A program made the translations under genes and the position numbers. The notes beneath the pieces are model-generated. The model had not been told where the DNA came from. It saw only the letters and a program-made list of their open reading frames with translations, and searched no databases. Below, piece after piece: positions 56,974 through 64,000 of a stretch of DNA of 64,000 bases. Source of the stretch: Mangifera indica (taxonomy: Eukaryota; Streptophyta; Magnoliopsida; Sapindales; Anacardiaceae); assembly GCF_011075055.1 (NCBI RefSeq), contig NC_058141.1:11541639-11605638 (forward strand), given 5' to 3'. How positions within the stretch are numbered: the first letter of the stretch is position 1; the number at the start of each line of letters is the position of its first letter.

Positions 56974-59857
56974 TTGTGAAACTAAAAGACTCAAAGAAAG
57001 TTCAAGTTTTCAGAAACTTGTGAGACTTAACGAGAGTAGTAGTAAAGATCAAGACGAAAGAGAGTTTGATTACGTTGATTTCTTGTAGGTAGTGGTTATG
57101 TAGGGTGAATTATTTCTTCGCTGTGTAATGTTTTTGTCAGCCCTGTGGGACTACGTACTGGGATTTGTAAGAGAATCATGACAAAAGGAGGGTGAACAGC
57201 CCCACCTAACTGAGCACCAGGAATTAAACAAAAGATTTGGAGAAGGAGCTTAGAGACAAGAAACAGGGATGGATAATAGACAAGAGAGGGGATTTGAAAC
57301 AGCAGAGGAATCTCGGGAGACAATAGCCTTCTGATGTTTCTTTATCAATGTGTGGGGGCTGAAGCTGAAAATAAGGCCTCCAAAGAAAGAAAAGCTGGCA
57401 GATTAGTCTGACTAGCTTTGGAAACGGTTAGAAGCAGGTAAAGTCACACCAACCGTACCCACCAGGGCCACTACACACACTGCCCTAAAGTCCTTTCATG
57501 CTTCCTCACACGCCACTGATCGATGCAGACCGTTGCACATACACCACTGAGCCAACATTAGGCACCATAGTGTTCTGTATTCTGACTTCTCAATCTTTAT
57601 CTCTGCTAGATATATTATTATTAATAGTATTATTATTCTCGCTTTGGGTGGAGAGAATGATTAACTCCCTAGCTATATTTTTTGCAGAGCAAATTAATTG
57701 TCACTTGTGGGTAAATTATTCAGAAGGTTCCAATTCCAGAGCTCTTTTTCTGAATGAATATGAGCAAAATGTGCGGCAAAATGAAAATCAACCGCAACTG
57801 TTCTTTATAAGGGCGTTAAGTAGTTTTAACTTTAAGCAGAACTAACGAAAGTCGTCCACATCCGGATTAGTTATAATTGAGATGAGATGGCAACAGTGAA
57901 GCTAGCTAAAAAGGTCAAAAGTGAAGTAATCATGTCGCGGCTGCATTCATCGAGCCAATAAACAACTTCTTCTTTCACAAGAATGTGCTCCACATGGTTA
58001 AAGTTTAGGACCCCATGACGGGATTTTGCATTTGCTCCACACGGCTTTCCCGCATTAATCCTTTTAGGGTCAAATCTTGATGAAATTTTGTATTAGTTTT
58101 TTCGTACAAGCTTCATAGGTTCCATGAATCCACATGAATTTACTGGTTTCTAATACTAAGTTCTCAGATTATTTTGATTCTCTTTGTTTATCAATCTAAT
58201 AGGGGATGGACCAAACCTGCGGATCAACAACCATGATCTATAACCAACGACTTAACCACGAGAGATTTCGTCTTGGGAGATGTATTACCAACTAGATATA
58301 AAATTTTAAGGGGAGAGAGACGATGAATATATGAATAGAGTTAGTTGCTAATTAAGTCAAAAATCAACACCAGCTCAGGGAGAAAATTAAAGGAATTTTA
58401 AACAAAAGGTCTCCCACAAACGACTTTAAGGTATAACAGCTATATTTAATGTTCAGTTGTTAGAACAAAGAGAAATTTTAATGCAAATTAGTCAATTGCG
58501 TCAGGAAGAACTGGTCACCAATTATCTGAAGCAAACAGTTACCTACTTAACCATTAGAACACTAATTGCAGCATAAGATATTTGTACTAAGTGATTTTAA
58601 GGTGAACTTTTGATCAACGTATCTGTAGCTGACTTAATAATTAACAGTAGATCGAACAGTTAAACAATGGTCAAGCAATCATCAGCAGAGTTTTGTATGT
58701 GTGATGGATCCCACGAAGATATTAACAAGAGTTGTATACGTCAGGATGGAATGAAAATTGCAGGAAACTTTATGGGATGGGAACCGTAATTGGGACAAAA
58801 GCCATTGTAGTAAGTAAACTTTTTTTCTTTTTACAATGTGAAATCTTATCCAAATCAGACCACTATGTTAGAATTAAATTAATTATATTGAGCAAATAAA
58901 ACCAGCATACTAAAAGCTTCTAGAGTATGGCACTGCTGGTTATAGGACTGTTCCCTCCACCAATTGTGGGTACAGGAGTGCGGAGTATCCTATTGCTTAA
59001 GCATATCTTTGCCTGAGAAGCTGCCGGCAGACTCTCATCCGCCTTTTTCCGGGAATGTTGCTGACTGCTTCTGCACTACTGATTTTTGCCTGTAATGTCT
59101 ACTGTAGTTTTAGGTTGAACCACCCATAATTTACCCTATCAAGTGTATAAAATTTCAAAAGGCCCAAAATTTAATTTATCGTTCAGTTCCATCATGTACC
59201 ATTCAGACAAGAAGATTATAAACGTTGATGCGCTAACATAAATCAAACATATGTGGAAAGGTTACTTTATTCACTCTTGCATCATATACCATTTAATAAC
59301 CAACAACAATTTACGGGACTAAGGGTATACAGCAAATAACATTGAAACAAAAACAAAAGGCAGGAGCCGAGGATGGGGCGAGAGAAAAGAGGGTGAATTT
59401 TTTGAGATTTCTTGTTATCTCCATAGAAGGAAATGGGAAAGCTTCCATCTTACGGAAACACAAATAGACAAGAATTTATCTTTTTACTAAACCTTGGGTG
59501 GAAAATAATTCTTTGGCCTTTTTTAATCTAAATTTGATGTCTACATTTTATCAATGTATTTTTTACTATTCACTTATCATATCCATGTGCTTTCTCTATT
59601 TTTTTAATTCTCATATTTACTAATTAGATTACTGCTCGATGGAATAATCTTAAAAATTATGAAATAATTTTCAATTACCGAAGACAATTTCTAAGGGCAG
59701 GTCTGGACTCAAGACATCATACAGCATTTTAGGGCTGTAAGGCCCAATGCCGTAGGCAGGCCTCTCTAATTAAAAGGCAGTGCATAATGGACGTCTGTGT
59801 CCCCTTGCTAAAGGGAAGCGCACGCTTCTTTAAGCGAAGGAACATAGACGCATTCAA
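56974..59857. other. MIZ1-like promoter and intergenic stretch up to the DTW gene
   Basis: The first 400 bases are the 5' region of the MIZ1-like gene. The rest has no recognisable gene; an open frame at 57498-57845 lacks features. A transposon-end-like sequence, CCTTGGGTGGAAAATAATTC followed by TTTGGCC, lies at 59490-59518 and matches the right terminus of the foldback element at 18092-18837. No RNA gene was found. Confidence 0.5.
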
Positions 59858-60592
59858 ATGGCAGCAGAAGGCCCCAGCAGCATCTCACCGCCACGGCAGC
59901 GCCGCCACATGTGCGACAACTGCGAGCGTCCAATCGCAGTTTGTCTTTGCCACGTTATCCCCATCCCACCACTAACCACCACCAACACACAATTAATGAT
60001 CATCCACCACCCACACGAATCCAACCACAAACTCAACACTGCACGTCTCTTAACTAAATCCCTCCGCCACGTCACCACCCATCTCTCACGCAAACTCCTC
60101 CCTTCCCACGTCGCCAACCAATCCCCTTCCCTCACCACCACTATCTACCTATTCCCGTCATCCCCCGGCTCCCCTGCCCTCAGTCTATTAGAGCTCAAAG
60201 AGTCAATAGATTTGCAAGGAAAAAACCGAAATCTACTTTTAATAGTGTTTGATGCCACGTGGAAGCACGCAAAGGAGATGGTGAAGGCGAGTGAAGGGGT
60301 TTTGGAGGGTTTAGGAGCGATTAGGGTGTGCTTGGATGTGAATGAGGATTTACAAGGTGGGAGTATTTATGACGATGAGTTGGTGTTGAGGAAAGAACCT
60401 TATAAAGGCTGTGTGAGTACGTTGGAGGCGGTGGCTAGGTGTTTGAAAGTGGTGGAAGATGAAGGGGAGGAGATTGAAAGAGTTTTGATTGGGGTTTTAA
60501 AAGAGATGGTTAGGTTGCAGGCTGGGTTTTTGAAGCCTGTCAGACCGAGGCCTAAGTTGTCGAAAAAGGGTAAACAGAATGAATTGCAATAG
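59858..60592 (+). CDS. DTW-domain protein, probable tRNA-uridine aminocarboxypropyltransferase
   Basis: A single-exon gene of 244 residues. The zinc-ligand-like cysteines C19, C22, C29 and C31 lie in MCDNCERPIAVCLCHVIPIP. The signature DATW motif is at residues 132-135 (DTW family). A conserved EPYKGCVSTLEA follows at 180-191, and the tail is basic (RPRPKLSKKGKQ). DTW proteins such as bacterial TapT and human DTWD1/DTWD2 transfer the aminocarboxypropyl group of S-adenosylmethionine to uridine in tRNA, giving acp3U. The plant protein probably does this in cytosol or nucleus. No transit peptide is obvious. GC content is higher in the 5' half than around the gene. The ATG at 59858 is the first in frame before the cysteine cluster. 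The gene looks intact. Confidence 0.88.
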   Translation: MAAEGPSSISPPRQRRHMCDNCERPIAVCLCHVIPIPPLTTTNTQLMIIHHPHESNHKLNTARLLTKSLRHVTTHLSRKLLPSHVANQSPSLTTTIYLFPSSPGSPALSLLELKESIDLQGKNRNLLLIVFDATWKHAKEMVKASEGVLEGLGAIRVCLDVNEDLQGGSIYDDELVLRKEPYKGCVSTLEAVARCLKVVEDEGEEIERVLIGVLKEMVRLQAGFLKPVRPRPKLSKKGKQNELQ

Positions 60593-61741
60593 ATTTCATG
60601 TACGTTTTTGTGTTGTCTTTTGACTAATTGATTCGCTCCGTTTGGCATTAATGTGAAGATTTTGATCGAAGGAACCAACATTATTGGAATGTTTTCATAG
60701 CTGAACAATTTATTTGATTGAGATTTGTTTCTTTCAATAATTTTGTTTTGGATCTGGGGTCGTATGTGTATAGTTATTTAGATGTTTGGAATGTAGATGG
60801 ATGCATACCGAGGTGACAAAGTTTCTAGGCAGGCCAAAAAACTATTTTCCACTCAAGTATTAACGTAAAGGTATACATTTGTGAAACTTTAAAAATCTAA
60901 ATATTTATTTATGAGTTAATTTTTATTAGAGGTAAAGATAAAAAATTGGCTAATAACTCATTATCTTAATTTCATGAAACCTGCCTGTCTCTAACAATAT
61001 ATGTATTTTTCATTTTCACTAAAAACAAAGTAAACGCAATTTATGTCAATTATGGCGAATGCATCATCCAAAATCAGAAATTGCCCAAGAGACCAATACC
61101 GAAGGCCAGTTGATTGCGCAAAATGCATAGTCTTGGATAAATATGGCAAATGGGGTGGGCTGACTGTGGCCTGGCACTGGCACAACTTTTTCAGCCCGGT
61201 TCCCTTCTGCCTGACACACAAAACCCAGAGTTGTGCCAAACTCGTGGGCTGCGAGATAAGGCTTATAGGGTAGCCCAGCATGGCCTGGCATGGGCTTTTT
61301 TTTTTTAAATTTTTTAAATTGACTTTTTGGGATGAGTCAGCCTATCAAGCACTAGTATTACTGTAACCGATTAAAGCAATAACACAAATTATTTTTATAT
61401 AATTAAAAAAAAATTTAGGCTGATCCGCATAAGCCCTACGGTCTAAACTGTTAAGGGCCCATGGGGCGCACAATCGATGGTCTTAAACTCTGCCTCAAGC
61501 CTTAAGATTTTATTAGACTGGTTCAACATAAAAACCTGATAAGTGATGAATTTTGACATGACATATGAGGTTAATGGACCACATCAGAATCCCCCAATGC
61601 CGCCTCTAGGTTTAGACGTATTCTCACTATGCTTGTCCAAAAGTTGTGACATAGAGAACAAATTTAAGGCAGGTTAGTGACATTTGCTTTTTGGATCTTG
61701 ATTGATGCCCAAATATTTTTGCTTGTTTTCCTCATGTGGGA

Positions 61742-61801
<60 letters not shown>

Positions 61802-62039
61802 CTATCAATCAAGTGGCTTTAAAAATTCGGCCTTCCCAGTATTAGCATATATCTTGTATGGTAGGTAAGCGTACATATCGTCATATTTAATTGTTCTACT
61901 TTTCACAGTTAACTGCAAGCCGCCTTTGGTGTAGATAATTGATTATTTTTTTGACTGACTAAATATATCTATATTTATATTTTAACATTTAATTATGGCT
62001 TCAGGACTATTCTTATTTCAGTTTTACCTTAATCTTAAA
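60593..62039. other. Intergenic sequence downstream of the DTW gene
   Basis: Contains the DTW 3' UTR, then a left-end-like transposon sequence at 60832-60858 (GGCCAAAAAACTATTTTCC...). GC-richer sequence at 61030-61290 has repeated GTGGGCTGACTGTGGCCTGG / GGCCTGGCATGGGC words that look like another small repeat. A (TA)n run lies at 61744-61798. No gene was recognised. Confidence 0.5.
61744..61798. repeat. (TA)n microsatellite
   Basis: About 27 uninterrupted TA units in intergenic DNA. Confidence 0.9.
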
Positions 62040-62720
62040 AGGGATATTTTTTACGAAATAAAAAATTTAAATATTTATTTATATGTTAAATATTATTAAA
62101 AATTTTTAATTAGAGATAAAGTTAAAATTATTATTTTATTAATAATATTAAAAAATATATAAAATTTTTTATATTTTTTCTCTTAACTTTTAAAAACTAA
62201 TAACTTTATCTTTGTCTAAAGTTTTTTAACTTTGAAAAGTATATTTTCCTTTAAATTTAGGGTTTATTTCCTTCCTCTCTCTAGTTACTAACGACAACAC
62301 TTTCAACCCATGAAACTCTGACCACTAGATTTTCATCTCTTCAATGCCATTGTCATTGAGGGAGATGCGTATTTGTCAATTCCAGATAAATTGATAAAGA
62401 CTCATTTTCATCGATTTCAAAATTCATCTGAAGCGATAAAAAAATGTCTTTGTTGATGAACAATATCATCGAAGAGATGAAAATCTAATAATTGGTTGAA
62501 AGTGTCGTTGTTGATAGTCAAAGATGATGACTGTAGAAAGGAAGAAAATAAATCATTGGTTTAAAGGAAAAATGTTATTTTTTAAAATTAAAAAATTTAG
62601 ATAAAAATGAAATTGTTAAAAAATTTATATCTATAATATAAATTAATTTATAGATAATTTAACTATTATTGATATGTTTTTAAAATTAAGATTAATTATT
62701 AATATAAATAGTATCTCTAT
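62040..62720. mobile_element. Second foldback (palindromic) repeat, boundaries uncertain
   Basis: The left arm (about 62185-62370) and the reverse complement of the right arm (about 62625-62455) match in order: a TCTAAAKTTTTTTAA-type stretch, TTTTCCTTTAAA, TTATTTYCTTCCT, ACAACRACACTTTCAACC, and AGATTTTCATCTCTTCRATG. The axis is near 62420. The design resembles the element at 18092-18837: AT-rich outer arms and a GC-richer centre. I could not fix the termini or a target duplication. Confidence 0.55.
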
Positions 62721-63165
62721 CATGGGCTGTACTGTATATATACAGAGGTACTACATATGCTCTGGGACAAAACACCTGGGGCCTACCATTATAAAACTTA
62801 ATTTTTAGAAAAAAATATAGAAAAATTCAAAAAGTAATTGACTTTGATAAAGCGTTCCGATAAGAATCTCGTGGAATAATCCGTTTACATAATAATTCAA
62901 CTAGTCTCGATGGGAGGAATTTTTTTCTAAATTAAGGATCATCAACATAACGCAGATTGAATCCGGAATGAAAGGATTGGAGCACTTTATATTTTGCCAG
63001 GCATGGATAAATTTACGGGACTGTAAATCAATGTTTCAGTCCCACACGAACGCTACACTTGTTCATCGATTACCACGTGGACGCTAACAGTTGGCAGCTT
63101 CGGTTGAGTAGATAAAAATGTTTAACAATAACAGAATCATAGTCGTCCCTGTCCTTCACTGCCAC

Positions 63166-63172
63166 TATAAAA
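63166..63172 (+). promoter_or_regulatory. TATA box of the PPC4 gene
   Basis: TATAAAA lies 97 bases before the proposed start codon, followed by a CT-rich tract (63181-63200) typical of plant 5' leaders. Confidence 0.5.
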
Positions 63173-63268
63173 CATACACATTCTCTCTCTCTGTTTCTCT
63201 GTGTGTCTTTTAGCTTCCTTTTCAGTGTTTTTGCTTTTTGTTACTGTGAGCGGTGTCGTTTCAGCACA

Positions 63269-63424
63269 ATGACGGACACGACGGATGACATAGCGGAGGG
63301 GCTATCGTTCCAGAGCTTTGAAGATGACTGTAAACTGCTTGGAAATCTCTTAAACGATGTGTTGCAGAGAGAAATTGGTTCTGGATTCATGGAAAAATTT
63401 GAACGGAACAGAGTGCTCGCTCAG
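63269..63424 (+). CDS. PPC4: Bacterial-type phosphoenolpyruvate carboxylase PPC4, first exon only
   Basis: Exon 1 encodes 52 residues from ATG 63269, beginning MTDTTDDIAEGLSFQSFEDD and ending NRVLAQ at a GT donor (63425). This matches the start of plant bacterial-type PEP carboxylase (PPC4), which adds bicarbonate to phosphoenolpyruvate to make oxaloacetate and associates with plant-type PEPC subunits in a larger complex. It lacks the N-terminal phosphorylation-site serine motif of plant-type PEPC, as expected. The ATG inside the family motif was preferred over an in-frame upstream ATG at 63203. The expected second exon (starting SA-N-R...GIEDTA) is not found before the window ends, so the gene is cut by the window edge. 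Confidence 0.88.
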
Positions 63425-64000
63425 GTTTATATTAATTATTAACTGAACGGTGCATGCATTTTTTTTCTTCTCTTTTGAGTGATCGAGGTCACGATGCAGT
63501 TGGATTTGGATTTCTTTTGAATGCATGATTATTCATTTTTGGAATTATTTATCTATTCATTAGTTGTGTGTTATTTTTCCAGTTTTAGTATTTCTTTTTT
63601 TTTTTTTAAATTTGTTTGGTTACTCAAAAAGCATAGGAGAAATAACAGAAGGCTAAATCGGTTTTGTCTTTTCTTTTGTTGTTATTTTTCTGTTCCGCAA
63701 ATTCTTAATTTTGTTTCTAAATTTTGTAACAGAGTGTTTTTGAAACTTTCTTTTTCTTTTTCTTTTTTTTTTTTTTAAAGTAGTTTGTTAAAATACATGT
63801 TAATGCTTTATAATAACAATAATAATAATAAAAAAATGCAGAAGACTGAAGCATTTGAGTTTTCTGATGAAGCCTCTTTAAAGATGCCTTCTAAGAAGCA
63901 GTAATGCATATTTTTCTAAAATTACTTTCACTTAGAAATTGTTAGTTGGTTCATTAAATGAATTAATCGGAACACATATAATGGTTCTTATTATTGCTTT
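63425..64000 (+). other. PPC4: PPC4 intron 1 (partial)
   Basis: T-rich sequence following the exon 1 donor. A short stretch at 63843-63903 after an ATGCAG acceptor reads KTEAFEFSDEASLKMPSKKQ then stops, unlike PPC4 exon 2; see findings. The true second exon should lie beyond the window. Confidence 0.6.

Noticed and set aside
56974..56994. Upstream extension of the MIZ1-like protein
   Set aside because: The extension starts at TTG; ATG 56973 gives the family-like N-terminus.
59518..60832. DTW gene as cargo of a Pack-MULE between two transposon-like ends
   Set aside because: The two end-like sequences face the wrong way: the element bodies would lie outside the gene, so it is not enclosed.

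Overview
The window is nuclear DNA of a dicot plant. The genes have short exons with GT-AG introns, the gaps are AT-rich, and the products are plant-specific: L-galactono-1,4-lactone dehydrogenase, a CROWDED NUCLEI lamina-like protein, DCP5, a MIZU-KUSSEI1-like protein, an IDA-like peptide and bacterial-type PEP carboxylase. The protein sequences look rosid-like, possibly Sapindales, but that is only an impression. Exon coordinates come from reading splice sites and checking phase by hand; no search was run.

Layout. 1-12 kb: a small repeat (252-562), a GET3D-type chloroplast ATPase (+), a decayed CHUP1 pseudogene (-), and a plastid-targeted SLH-domain protein (-). 12-18 kb: GLDH (-), last enzyme of ascorbate synthesis, with an apparent one-base frameshift. 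18-31 kb: transposon territory. It holds a 746-bp foldback MULE-like element with a perfect 9-bp target duplication, decayed LTR-like relics, and a 9.2-kb Mutator-like element (21371-30574) with 13-bp matching ends and a perfect 9-bp duplication. The large element carries a broken MuDR-type transposase facing a broken DUF1985 gene. These are flanked by a dimeric array of promoter-like ~361/390-bp units on the left and a ~119-bp satellite plus ~360-bp repeats on the right. 31-33 kb: a TauD-type dioxygenase (+). 33-38 kb: DCP5 (-), with a premature stop at codon 213 and a natural stop completed by an adjacent repeat. 39-47.6 kb: an intact CRWN/NMCP1 gene (+). 50.8-61 kb: an IDA-like peptide gene (+), a MIZ1-like gene (-) and a DTW-domain tRNA-modification gene (+), separated by long gene-poor AT-rich stretches. 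62-64 kb: a second foldback repeat and exon 1 of PPC4 (+), which runs off the window.

The genes do not form a pathway; this is an ordinary plant neighbourhood. The most unusual material is the architecture of the large Mutator-like element and the two hairpin elements. The two apparent gene-breaking lesions, in GLDH and DCP5, matter for anyone using this assembly. I found no wholly new system; the best novelty candidate is the promoter-array structure of the large element.
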